From Oscillospiraceae bacterium (GTDB lineage: Bacteria > Bacillota > Clostridia > Oscillospirales > Oscillospiraceae), in contig JAFSJE010000087.1 in assembly GCA_017439425.1 (NCBI GenBank), positions 1 through 33,275 of the forward strand: a stretch of DNA of 33,275 bases, in the 5' to 3' direction. The notes under the pieces were generated by a model, which made no database searches, was not told the DNA's origin, and was given only the letters and a program-made list of their open reading frames with translations. Position numbers and translations under genes: made by a program. This document shows positions 1 to 7,867 of the stretch, in pieces; position 1 is the first letter of the stretch, and each line of letters begins with the position of its first letter.

Positions 1-139
1 ATATATATATATAAGAAGAGAGTATAAGTGTTTTCAGGGTGTTCAGCTTCTTAAGCTTCTTAAGGGTGTTTTTACACTCTTACAGACGAATTATTTTGCA
101 GTAATTGCAAATAATACCTCCGGGAAGGAGGCTTGGACA

Positions 140-679
140 GTGAAAGCAACAGGCATAGTCAGAAAAATCGACGACCTCGGCAGGGTCGTTATCCCGAAGG
201 AGCTCCGGCGCACCCTGCGCATACGCGACGGCGACCCGCTCGAGATATTCACGGAGAAGGACGGCGAGGTCATATTCAAGAAATACTCGCCGATGGGCGA
301 GCTGGGCGAATACGCCGCCGGTATGTGCGAAACGCTCGGCAAGAGCGCGGGAGTGCCCTGCGTAATAACCGACCGCGACAGCGTTATCGCAGTTCAGGGC
401 GCCGCAAGGCGCGAGCTGATGGGCAAGGCGCTCAGCGAGGACTGCGAGAAGCTCATCTCGAGCCGCAAAAGCTACGTCCGCGGCGCAAAGGACAAGCGCG
501 TCGCCCTCGTGGACGGCGCTGAGAGGTACTCTGTAAACGCTCTCTCGCCCATACTGAGCGAGGGCGATATCCTCGGCGCGGTGGCGTTCATAACGGACTC
601 CGAGAGCGCGCCGCAGGAGTTTGAGGGCAAGCTCGCCGCCACGGTGGCGGGCTTCCTCGGCAAGCAGATGGAAGGCTGA
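140..679 (+). CDS. spoVT: Stage V sporulation protein T-like transcription factor
   Basis: A 179-aa protein with the AbrB-type swapped-hairpin DNA-binding domain at residues 1-50 (ATGIVRKIDDLGRVVIPKEL and following) and a GAF-like domain from about 55 to the end. This two-domain layout and length fit SpoVT, the late forespore regulator of sigma-G genes; plain AbrB proteins lack the C-terminal part. The start is GTG at 140, chosen because GGAAGGAGG lies at 123-131 with normal spacing. The 139 bases upstream hold AT repeats, a doubled CTTCTTAAG and an imperfect palindrome near 91-115, but no clear promoter. The gene is followed by a strong terminator at 708-741, so it is probably transcribed alone. 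The assignment is from motif recognition and is quite secure. Confidence 0.9.
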   Translation: MKATGIVRKIDDLGRVVIPKELRRTLRIRDGDPLEIFTEKDGEVIFKKYSPMGELGEYAAGMCETLGKSAGVPCVITDRDSVIAVQGAARRELMGKALSEDCEKLISSRKSYVRGAKDKRVALVDGAERYSVNALSPILSEGDILGAVAFITDSESAPQEFEGKLAATVAGFLGKQMEG

Positions 680-707
680 AAAATTCGGTGATTTGCAGGT
701 GAATAAA

Positions 708-741
708 TCCGGTGATTTCGATTGAAGTCACCGGACTTTTT
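708..741 (+). terminator. Rho-independent terminator after spoVT
   Basis: TCCGGTGATTTC (708-719) pairs over all 12 positions (one T-G wobble) with GAAGTCACCGGA (724-735) around a GATT loop and is followed by CTTTTTTG. It separates spoVT from folD. Confidence 0.85.
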
Positions 742-779
742 TGCTATTATAGAGAAAAAACTATCAGGGAGTGGTAAAT

Positions 780-1631
780 ATGGCAACACTGCTCAAGGGC
801 GCGCCGGTGGCAAAGGAGATAGCGGCTCTGACTGCCGAGAGGGCGGCGAAGCTCGCGGAGGAGGGTATCACCCCGACTCTCGCGCTCGTTCGCGTGGGCG
901 AGAGCGACGCCGACGTCTACTATGAGCGCGCGGCAATGAAGCGCTGTGAGGCGTGCGGCATCGCAGTGCGCAACTATACGTTCCCCGATAAGGTCGAGGA
1001 GGACGAGCTCATACTGCGGATACGTCAGCTGAACGTCGATGACAGCGTTCACGGGGTGCTAATCTTCCGCCCGCTTCCGAAACACATCTCGGACGCGCGC
1101 GTGCGCGCTTCGCTCGACGTCAGAAAGGACGTGGACGGCATAACGGACGCCTCGCTCGGCGGCATTTTCACCGGCACAAGAGTTGGCTTCAACCCCTGCA
1201 CAGCCGAGAGCGCGCTGTCCATACTGCGCTACTACGGAGTAAAGCTCGAGGGCGCGAGGGCGGCGGTCATCGGCCGCTCGCTCGTCATAGGAAAGCCCGT
1301 GAGCCAGCTTCTGATGAACGAGAACGCGACTGTAACCGTCTGCCACTCTAAAACGAAGAATCTCAACGAGGAGCTGCGGCGCGCCGATATCATCGTCACG
1401 GCGGTCGGCAAGCCGGGAACCGTCACAGTCGGCGCAGTGCGCCCGGGTCAGGTCATCGTGGACGTCGGAATTGCGACCGACGAGAACGGCAATATGGTCG
1501 GGGACGTGGAGTTTAACGATTGTGCGCCGTTTGTGGGCGCGATAACGCCGGTGCCGGGCGGTGTGGGAGCCGTTACGACGGCGATTCTGGCGTACCATAC
1601 GGTGCAGGCGGCGATAAGAGCGAGAGGGTAA
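780..1631 (+). CDS. folD: Bifunctional methylenetetrahydrofolate dehydrogenase / cyclohydrolase
   Basis: A 283-aa cytosolic protein of normal FolD length that interconverts 5,10-methylene-, methenyl- and 10-formyl-tetrahydrofolate using NADP. Visible signatures are the catalytic-domain Tyr/Lys region (about 40-60), the Rossmann motif GRSLVIGKPVSQLL about two thirds of the way along, and the C-terminal PVPGGVGAVTTA, where the family usually has PVPGGVGPMT. ATG at 780 is preferred over an in-frame GTG at 771 because AGGGAG at 766-771 is the ribosome binding site and would overlap the GTG. It is a single gene between the spoVT terminator and the palindromic element at 1661. No purine-synthesis or other folate gene lies next to it. 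Confidence 0.93.
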   Translation: MATLLKGAPVAKEIAALTAERAAKLAEEGITPTLALVRVGESDADVYYERAAMKRCEACGIAVRNYTFPDKVEEDELILRIRQLNVDDSVHGVLIFRPLPKHISDARVRASLDVRKDVDGITDASLGGIFTGTRVGFNPCTAESALSILRYYGVKLEGARAAVIGRSLVIGKPVSQLLMNENATVTVCHSKTKNLNEELRRADIIVTAVGKPGTVTVGAVRPGQVIVDVGIATDENGNMVGDVEFNDCAPFVGAITPVPGGVGAVTTAILAYHTVQAAIRARG

Positions 1632-1660
1632 GAGATATGGCGGGTCCGTGGCGCGGGGGT

Positions 1661-1786
1661 TTTAAAGGCTCCCTTTCACAAAGGGAGCTGTCGCCCTCGA
1701 GGGCGACTGAGGGTTCGGATGCAGACTGCCCCTCTAACCCTCCGGCGCTGGCGCGCCACCTCCCTTTACAAAAGGGAGGCTTTAAA
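1661..1786. repeat. MITE-like palindromic intergenic element
   Basis: A 126-bp unit bounded by 16-bp terminal inverted repeats that differ at one base: TTTAAAGGCTCCCTTT at 1661 and the inverse of TTTAAAGCCTCCCTTT at 1786. Each end is itself a small hairpin (GCTCCCTTT-CACA-AAGGGAGC; CCTCCCTTT-ACAA-AAGGGAGG), and there are internal palindromes (CGCCCTCGAGGGCG; GGCGCTGGCGCGCC). It encodes no protein. I recall similar GGCTCCCTTT...AAAGGGAGGC units as dispersed repeats in gut Clostridia; that is memory, not a search. Confidence 0.7.
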
Positions 1787-1866
1787 AGGGCGGTGGTAAT
1801 CCGTAGTGCTTTTCTTGGTCACTTTTGCAGTTTACGCGGTAAAAATCGCAGTTTGCGTTGTTCTTG

Positions 1867-1895
1867 TTGCACAACTACCGCCGACATTATATTAT
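1867..1895 (+). promoter_or_regulatory. Sigma-A-type promoter for the GH2-GPH operon
   Basis: TTGCAC (1867-1872), a 17-bp spacer and TATTAT (1890-1895) lie 35 bases before the GH2 start. I see no operator palindrome over it. Confidence 0.5.
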
Positions 1896-1929
1896 GGTAT
1901 CATAAGAATTTTCAGCACGGAGGGGTAAA

Positions 1930-3831
1930 ATGAGAAAGTTCGTAAAGCTTATGACCGACTGGCGCTTCACTCTGACCGGCAAGGAGCCGGTTTCCGTAGA
2001 CCTCCCGCACACCTGGAACAACGTCGACGGGCAGGACGGCGGCAACGACTACTTCCGCGGCACAGGCGTCTACGTCAAGACCTTCGCAAAGCCGGAGCTC
2101 AGCGCAGGCGAGCTCTGCTGGCTCCAGTTCGACGGAGTGAACTCCGAATGCGAGGTATTCCTGAACGGCGAGAAGATATGCGCCCACGAGGGCGGCTACT
2201 CCACCTTCCGAAAGGAGATAACCCCGCTTCTTAAGGACTCGAACGAGCTCACCGTCAAGGTAACGAACGCGCCCAACGACCGCGTTTACCCGCAGAAGGC
2301 GGACTTCACCTTCTACGGCGGCATCTACCGCGACGTCACGCTCGTCATAGTGCCGAAGGAGCACTTCGAGCTCGACCATTTCGGAACGCCCGGCATCAAG
2401 GTCACCGCAAAGCCCGTTGAGGGCAGAAAAAAGGCTCACGTCACGGTTGAGACGTGGCACAACGCCGCGGAGGTCGAGATCACCGTAAACGGCGAGACGA
2501 AGAGAGTTAAGGACAAGGCTGAGTTCACCATAAACGACGTGCGCCTCTGGAACGGCGTTGTTGACCCCTATCTCTACACCGCGTCAGCGAAGCTCGACTC
2601 CGGCGACGAGGTATCGACCCGCTTCGGCGTGCGTGACTTCCACTACAACCCCAAGACCGGCTTTATACTCAACGGCAGGAATTACCCGCTCCACGGCGTG
2701 AGCCGCCATCAGGACAGAAAGGGTCTCGGCAACGCCATCACCGACAAGGAGCACCTTGAGGATATGGACATAATCTGCGAGATGGGCGCGAACACCATCC
2801 GCCTCGCGCACTATCAGCACTCGCAGTACTTCTACGACCTGTGCGACGAGCGTGGAATGGTCGTCTGGGCTGAGATACCGTACATCTCCGAGCATATGCC
2901 GAACGGCAGAGAGAACACCATTTCCCAGATGAAGGAGCTCATCACCCAGTGCTACAACCACGCCTCCATCGTCTGCTGGGGCGTCTCGAACGAGATAACC
3001 ATCTCGACGAAGGACAATAAGGATATGCTGGACAATCACCGCGTCCTCAACGACCTCTGCCACAAGATGGACCCGACGCGCTTCACGACCCTCGCCTGCT
3101 ACGCGATGTGCGGCCCCTTCAACCCCGTAGCGCACATCACCGACACCGTATCGTGGAACCTCTACCTCGGCTGGTACGTTCCGGGACTGTGGCTGAACGA
3201 CGTGTGGATGAACTTCTTCCACACCGTCTACCCCGACCGCTGCCTCGGCTACTCCGAGTACGGCTGCGAGGGCATGCCGAACCTGCACTCCGAGCACCCG
3301 CACCGCGGCGACCACACCGAGGAGTATCAGGCTATCTATCACGAGTATATGCTCCGCTGCTTCGAGCGCCATCCGTGGATGTGGGCGACCCACGTCTGGA
3401 ATATGTTCGACTTTGCCGCCGACGCGCGCGACCAGGGCGGCGAGCCGGGCATGAACCACAAGGGTCTCGTCACCTTCGACCGCAAGACGCGCAAGGACAG
3501 CTTCTATCTCTACAAGGCGTACTGGTCGAGAGACCCGTTCGTGCATATCTGCTCCAAGCGCTTCGTTGACCGCACGGGAGATAAGATAAAGGTCAAGGTC
3601 TACTCAAATCAGAACGAGGTATCGCTCTTCATCGACGACGATAAGGTAGATACGAAGGTCGGCAGCCACATCTTCGAGTTTGAGGTGCCGCTCACCGCTG
3701 AGACGAACGTCAAGGTCGCAAGCGGAAATCTCATAGACAAGGCGGTGTTCCGCAGGGTCAGCGTTCCCAACGAGAGCTACGTTCTCAAGGACGCCGGCGA
3801 CAAGGGCGCCAACTGGACTAATAAAGAGTAA
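1930..3831 (+). CDS. Glycoside hydrolase family 2 (beta-galactosidase or beta-glucuronidase)
   Basis: A 633-aa GH2 enzyme with no signal peptide, hence cytoplasmic. It has a jelly-roll sugar-binding domain (about 1-145), an immunoglobulin-like domain (about 150-235) and the TIM barrel. The acid/base is Glu355 in WGVSNE and the nucleophile is Glu443 in YSEYG. Residues 509-512 read NHKG, matching the NxKG motif that holds the glucuronate carboxylate in beta-glucuronidases, but NDKG-type variants also occur in some beta-galactosidases, so the substrate is open. The start has GGAGGGG just upstream. A GPH-family transporter follows after 11 bases, so imported glycosides are probably cleaved inside the cell. 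No dedicated regulator gene is adjacent. Confidence 0.88.
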   Translation: MRKFVKLMTDWRFTLTGKEPVSVDLPHTWNNVDGQDGGNDYFRGTGVYVKTFAKPELSAGELCWLQFDGVNSECEVFLNGEKICAHEGGYSTFRKEITPLLKDSNELTVKVTNAPNDRVYPQKADFTFYGGIYRDVTLVIVPKEHFELDHFGTPGIKVTAKPVEGRKKAHVTVETWHNAAEVEITVNGETKRVKDKAEFTINDVRLWNGVVDPYLYTASAKLDSGDEVSTRFGVRDFHYNPKTGFILNGRNYPLHGVSRHQDRKGLGNAITDKEHLEDMDIICEMGANTIRLAHYQHSQYFYDLCDERGMVVWAEIPYISEHMPNGRENTISQMKELITQCYNHASIVCWGVSNEITISTKDNKDMLDNHRVLNDLCHKMDPTRFTTLACYAMCGPFNPVAHITDTVSWNLYLGWYVPGLWLNDVWMNFFHTVYPDRCLGYSEYGCEGMPNLHSEHPHRGDHTEEYQAIYHEYMLRCFERHPWMWATHVWNMFDFAADARDQGGEPGMNHKGLVTFDRKTRKDSFYLYKAYWSRDPFVHICSKRFVDRTGDKIKVKVYSNQNEVSLFIDDDKVDTKVGSHIFEFEVPLTAETNVKVASGNLIDKAVFRRVSVPNESYVLKDAGDKGANWTNKE

Positions 3832-3842
3832 GGAGTGTTAAA

Positions 3843-5357
3843 ATGGAAAATCAGGGCATAAACCGCGCAAAGCCGTATCAGCTCGTGCTGTTCCCGCTGA
3901 ATAACGGCGCAACGAACGTCTATTACGTTCTCATTCTCACCTACATAGCGACCTTCGGCTCCTCCGTTCTCGGAATCGCCGCGGTGTTCGCGTCCTTCAT
4001 GGTCACAGGAATGCGCGTTTTCGACGCGATAACCGACCCGATAATCGGCGCACTTATGGATAAGACGAACGGCAGGTTCGGCAAATTCCGCCCGTTTATG
4101 GTCATCGGCTCGGTCATCATGGCAATTTCCGTCATCTGCCTCTACGTTCTCACACCGTTCGTTCCCGCGGATATGATGTGGCTTCGCTACACGCTCTTCA
4201 TCGTCCTCTACGCGGTATGGGTCATCGGCTACACCTTCCAGACCTCCGTCACAAGAGCCGCGCAGGCTGTTCTTACGAACGACCCCAAGCAGCGCCCGCT
4301 CTTCACCATCTTCAACACCGTCGGCTCCCTCGCCGGTATGGGTCTTATGCAGTTCATCGGGCCCATCCTCGCCCGCGACAACATCTTCGGCGACTATAAC
4401 CAGAGCTGGTTTGCCGCTATGACGCCCATCGGCATCGTCATCTCCGTCGCGCTCACCATTCTCGCCATCATCGGCATCTGGGAGAAGGATCAGCCCAAGT
4501 ACTTCGGTCTCGGCGGCAAGCAGGAGACAGTCAAGGTCAGCGAGTACATCTCCATCATCAAGGCAAACAAGCCCCTCCAGCGCCTTATGATCGCCGGCGG
4601 CGGCTGCAAGCTCGCGCTCTCCATCGCTACGAACATCACCGTTCTCATCATGCTCTACTCCTGCATGATGGGCGACTATGACGGACTTTATCTCCCGATG
4701 ATGATCGTCGGCTACGTTTTCGCAGTTCCGTTCTTCGCTCTCACAGTCCGCACAAGCCAGAAGAAGGGTCAGAAGGCAAGCCTTATGACCTACGTCGCAG
4801 TCGCGTTCGTGTGCTACATCGGCGTGCTTGCGCTTCTGCTCCTCTGGAACCCCGACACCGCCATGCACATGGTGTTCAAGCTTGACGGCGGTCTTCAGAC
4901 GAACCTCTACACCATTCTCTTCGTTCTCTTCTTCGGCGTCGGCTACGGCGCTTACTACGCCACCGCAGATATGCCCATCCCGATGGTCGCAGACTGCGCC
5001 GACTATGAGACCTATCGCTCCGGCAAGTTCATCCCCGGCATCATGGGAACGCTCTTCTCCCTCGTTGACAAGCTCGTGTCGAGCCTCTCCGCCACCGTCG
5101 TCGGCGTCGCCGTTACGCTTATCGGACTGAACACGCTTCCGACCAAGACGACCCCGTACACTCCCGGCATGAACTGGCTCGTGATCATCCTCTTCTGCGT
5201 CGTTCCGATGTGCGCCTGGGCGCTCACGCTGTGGAGCATGAAGGGCTACGAGCTCGACGGCAAGAGAGTTAAGGAAATCCAGGCTGTCAACGCTCAGCGC
5301 CGCGAGGCGATCGCCAAGGGCATGAGCCTTGAAGAGGCTATGGAAAAGTACAAATAA
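3843..5357 (+). CDS. GPH-family glycoside/glucuronide:cation symporter
   Basis: A 504-aa polytopic membrane protein of the major facilitator MFS_2 type (glycoside-pentoside-hexuronide family; relatives include MelB, XynB/XynP and UidB). About 12 hydrophobic helices are visible. The GPH signature DAITDPIIGALMDKTNGRFGKFRP follows helix 2, and a second-half loop has the conserved MVADCADYETYRSGK motif. It should import a glycoside with Na+ or H+. The gene starts 11 bases after the GH2 stop with its own AAGGAG, so the two are co-transcribed. The last ~35 residues are a charged cytoplasmic tail. The hexuronide branch of this family would suit a glucuronidase partner, but the sequence does not settle the sugar. 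Confidence 0.88.
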   Translation: MENQGINRAKPYQLVLFPLNNGATNVYYVLILTYIATFGSSVLGIAAVFASFMVTGMRVFDAITDPIIGALMDKTNGRFGKFRPFMVIGSVIMAISVICLYVLTPFVPADMMWLRYTLFIVLYAVWVIGYTFQTSVTRAAQAVLTNDPKQRPLFTIFNTVGSLAGMGLMQFIGPILARDNIFGDYNQSWFAAMTPIGIVISVALTILAIIGIWEKDQPKYFGLGGKQETVKVSEYISIIKANKPLQRLMIAGGGCKLALSIATNITVLIMLYSCMMGDYDGLYLPMMIVGYVFAVPFFALTVRTSQKKGQKASLMTYVAVAFVCYIGVLALLLLWNPDTAMHMVFKLDGGLQTNLYTILFVLFFGVGYGAYYATADMPIPMVADCADYETYRSGKFIPGIMGTLFSLVDKLVSSLSATVVGVAVTLIGLNTLPTKTTPYTPGMNWLVIILFCVVPMCAWALTLWSMKGYELDGKRVKEIQAVNAQRREAIAKGMSLEEAMEKYK

Positions 5358-5370
5358 GTGAGTAACACAA

Positions 5371-5400
5371 AGCGGACGGGTTTTCCCGTCCGCTTATTTT
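5371..5400 (+). terminator. Terminator between convergent genes
   Basis: AGCGGACGGG (5371-5380), loop TTTT, CCCGTCCGCT (5385-5394), then TATTTTAT. It ends the GH2-GPH operon; the stop codon of the opposing radical SAM gene begins inside its T-rich tail. Confidence 0.8.
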
Positions 5401-6002
5401 ATAACGTAATTGAATAGATCGAGGCTCTTTACGCCCATTTCTCTGAGCTTTTCGGCACTTTTTTTCTGACTTTCCGCATCTGCGTACCCCGGAATGACCG
5501 GCACGCGGACTGTTATTCTGTCGCTCCCGGCAAGGCTTAAGAGAAGCCTGAGATTATCCTCAAAAACCGCCTCCTCACCGCCTGTATAGCGGAAGTAGAC
5601 CGCAGGGTCGAGGGTCTTGCAGTCCACGATGAAGCGGTTGACGCTCTCTGCGGCAAGGCGCACGTTTTCACTCGGCACGTTGAGGCTCGTTTCGGCGTTT
5701 ATCGTCCACGGGCAGAGCTTGCGGAATTCGGAAATAAACTCTGCGTGCAGTAAGCTCTCGCCGCCGCCGAAGGTCACGCCGCCGTTTGTCGCGCGAAAGT
5801 AGAGATCGTCGACCTTAACACGCTCATATAGCTCCCGCGCTGTCACAGGCTTCGGCTTTTTCTCGGCAAGCAGGCGCTTGTTTATGCAGTAAGCGCATGA
5901 GAGCGTACACCCCGCGCCTGCGATAAGCGTGGTCACGCCCTCGCCGTCAATGCCCATTCTGTGCCGCGACAGACCGAGAAGAGGATAGACCGCCTCACTC
6001 AT
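5394..6002 (-). CDS. Small radical SAM enzyme, activase-like, partner of the Cys/repeat protein
   Basis: A 202-aa protein with the radical SAM cluster motif CX3CX2C at Cys32, Cys36 and Cys39 (GCTLSCAYC) and a GGE-like SAM-binding motif GGGES (79-83). It opens with LGLSRHRMGIDGEGVTTL. It consists of the radical SAM core alone: no SPASM, B12 or ferredoxin extension, in the size range between NrdG and glycyl-radical activases. Its ATG overlaps the last 8 bases of the upstream gene, so it is probably translated by coupling with that partner. No glycyl-radical enzyme lies nearby, which argues against a simple activase role. I infer a modifying enzyme acting on, or together with, the upstream protein. 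The radical SAM call is firm; the function is unknown. Confidence 0.85.
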   Translation of the reverse strand: MSEAVYPLLGLSRHRMGIDGEGVTTLIAGAGCTLSCAYCINKRLLAEKKPKPVTARELYERVKVDDLYFRATNGGVTFGGGESLLHAEFISEFRKLCPWTINAETSLNVPSENVRLAAESVNRFIVDCKTLDPAVYFRYTGGEEAVFEDNLRLLLSLAGSDRITVRVPVIPGYADAESQKKSAEKLREMGVKSLDLFNYVIK

Positions 6003-6588
6003 TCTGAGGCTCTTCCTCCGGGAAGTACGCCACGTCGCCCATAAGCGGCTCCGGCTCCTCGGGCGGCATCGGGAACTTGCCCATCAGCACCTCCGGCTCC
6101 TCGGGCTCTGTCTCTATAGCGGGCTCGCCTGCAAGGGGCTCGGGATACTCGACCTCCTCACCGGTCAGCTCCACTGTTTCTGTGGGTTCTATCTCTATCG
6201 CCGGCTCGCCTGCGTGCTCGACCGGAGGCTCGTCGGGAATCTCGACCTCCACGGCTTCCTCGGCAGTCTCTGTCTGCGGCGTGGGAATATTCCCGGTGGT
6301 CTGCTGTGTGATGATCGGCGCGCTGCTTTCCGGCGCGTCTATTGGGGTGCAGGCGCTTGCCGACATCGCCATTCCGGCGCAGAGAGCCGCCACCGCGACG
6401 CTTTTCCCGAGCGCCTCGCGCCGTTTGAGCTCATTTTCGAGGTATTTCAGCTCCTCCTCGCACTTCGGGCAGGTGCCGGAGCACTCGCCCTGGTAGGTGC
6501 ATTCTCTTGTGACGTACGGGATATCGTTCTCATCGGCTATCTTCTGACGAATTTCCTTTAAAATTTTGCATTTGCTCTTTCCGCGCAT
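5995..6588 (-). CDS. Cys-motif membrane protein with acidic Leu-X-Gly repeat tail; possible radical SAM substrate
   Basis: A 197-aa protein of unknown function in three parts. Residues 1-60 are a charged, probably helical region with Cys30-X5-Cys36-X3-Cys40-X2-Cys43 (core CSGTCPKC), which could bind a metal or Fe-S cluster. Residues 62-79 are one hydrophobic stretch ending in SASAC80, a weak lipobox-like site. Residues 81-197 are Pro/Glu/Thr-rich, probably outside the membrane, and hold spaced units starting HAG (125), LTG (141), LAG (152), LMG (168) and LMG (182), most followed by a Pro/Glu-rich linker. ATG 6588 has GGAGG just upstream. The stop overlaps the start of the radical SAM gene. 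I believe I have seen this Cys leader beside the same radical SAM type in other gut Clostridia, but know no named family. Confidence 0.75.
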   Translation of the reverse strand: MRGKSKCKILKEIRQKIADENDIPYVTRECTYQGECSGTCPKCEEELKYLENELKRREALGKSVAVAALCAGMAMSASACTPIDAPESSAPIITQQTTGNIPTPQTETAEEAVEVEIPDEPPVEHAGEPAIEIEPTETVELTGEEVEYPEPLAGEPAIETEPEEPEVLMGKFPMPPEEPEPLMGDVAYFPEEEPQNE

Positions 6589-6639
6589 AGCTTCCGCCTC
6601 CTTTTTATTATTTGACTCTGTAAATCGGTAAAAAGTTCC

Positions 6640-7776
6640 TCAGATAAGTATAGGATTCGTCGTCCACTCGGTTCCCGCCGCAGAGTCGAGCGCGAGACGG
6701 TAGATATCGGTGCATTTTGCCTCAAAGGCAAGCGCCTCCCTGCTGCTTGCGGGCTTCGTGATTATCGGGAGAGCGGCGGTCTTTTTCGCTTCGTGCAGAA
6801 CCTCGGCGCCGCGCCTTGTGAAGCCGAGCACGCGCAGATACGCGGGCGGTTTTGCCTGCATTCCGGCGGTTATGCCGAGGAGAGAATGGAGCGCAAGGCG
6901 GCGGATGCGCGCGTGAGCATAGCGCTTGGTCTTAACTGCCTCGATTACCTCGGAAACGCTCCCTCCCGCCCTCGCGCAGTCGCGGAAGCGCCGCCAAAGA
7001 CCCTCGCCGGAGTCCGGGAGAGCCTCAAATTCCGCATCTGTCATAGTACGGAAACGGTAAAGAAACGCAACCTCTAATTTTGAGGGGTCGGAAATCGGCG
7101 CATCAACGGGGCATGGAAGAAAGGCGGAGGCGTCCTCACCGGCTCTGAGAAGCTCGCGTATGCGGCTTGCCGAGGCGTAGCCGCCGCCCTCGCCGCCGTC
7201 GTGCTCAACACCGAGGCGCTTTATTGTGTATGGCGTAATATTGGGTTTTTCAAGAGTGCTTACAGCCTTGAGATATTCTATGCCGAGAATGTTATTCGGA
7301 GCTTTCAGAATATCCGCCCTTTCACGAAGAACTGCCCGCACAGCCCTTTCACGCGCCGAGGCGTAGGAAATACCCGCCTTCAGCTCTAAAGCTATCGCTG
7401 CATGAACTGCGTCGCTCAAGAGGAAATCAGAAATCTCCTGCATAGCCTCAAGGTCGCCGCATTCTGACGCAAAGGAAAGCGTTATGGGAAGTCCGAGCGC
7501 GCTGAGAAGCTCAACTCCCGCGCGCGCGAAGCGCTCTGCTCCCGCTGTCGCAAGCTCCGTCGGCAGCTCAAGGACAAGGTCGGCGCCGCCTCTGAGAGCC
7601 ATTTCGGCGCGAACGTGCTTCGGCAGTATCGCCGCCTCGCCGCGCTGGACGAAATTCGGGCTCATAACGCAGACAACTGCGCCGTCGGTGCCTATTTGTA
7701 ACCTCGTCGCGGCGATGTGTGCGGCGTGACCTGTATGAAATGGGTTGTACTCGCAGATAATTCCCGCAATTTTCAT
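6640..7776 (-). CDS. tmcAL: tRNA(Met) cytidine acetate ligase
   Basis: A 378-aa cytosolic enzyme with the nucleotidyltransferase-fold motif NPFHTGH at residues 11-17 and the conserved MSPNFVQRGEAA segment shortly after. This is the TmcAL (YlbM/DUF795) family, which activates acetate with ATP to form N4-acetylcytidine at the wobble position of elongator tRNA-Met. ATG 7776 (MKIAGIICEYNPFH) is chosen over an in-frame TTG at 7788 because it matches the family N-terminus; GGA lies about 10 bases upstream. It is divergent from ackA, which also handles acetate. It reads in the same direction as the Cys/repeat protein 51 bases downstream, so co-transcription is possible. Confidence 0.9.
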   Translation of the reverse strand: MKIAGIICEYNPFHTGHAAHIAATRLQIGTDGAVVCVMSPNFVQRGEAAILPKHVRAEMALRGGADLVLELPTELATAGAERFARAGVELLSALGLPITLSFASECGDLEAMQEISDFLLSDAVHAAIALELKAGISYASARERAVRAVLRERADILKAPNNILGIEYLKAVSTLEKPNITPYTIKRLGVEHDGGEGGGYASASRIRELLRAGEDASAFLPCPVDAPISDPSKLEVAFLYRFRTMTDAEFEALPDSGEGLWRRFRDCARAGGSVSEVIEAVKTKRYAHARIRRLALHSLLGITAGMQAKPPAYLRVLGFTRRGAEVLHEAKKTAALPIITKPASSREALAFEAKCTDIYRLALDSAAGTEWTTNPILI

Positions 7777-7796
7777 AAGTATGTCCAAACTTTCTA

Positions 7797-7825
7797 TTGT
7801 TTTTCAGTCGCTTTTCGATTATAAT
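7797..7825 (+). promoter_or_regulatory. ackA promoter
   Basis: TTGTTT (7797-7802), 17-bp spacer, TATAAT (7820-7825). A strong AGGGAAGG ribosome binding site follows at 7852-7859. The region is shared with the divergent tmcAL start. Confidence 0.65.
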
Positions 7826-7867
7826 AGTACAACAGAAAATAAAAAAATACAAGGGAAGGTACAATAA

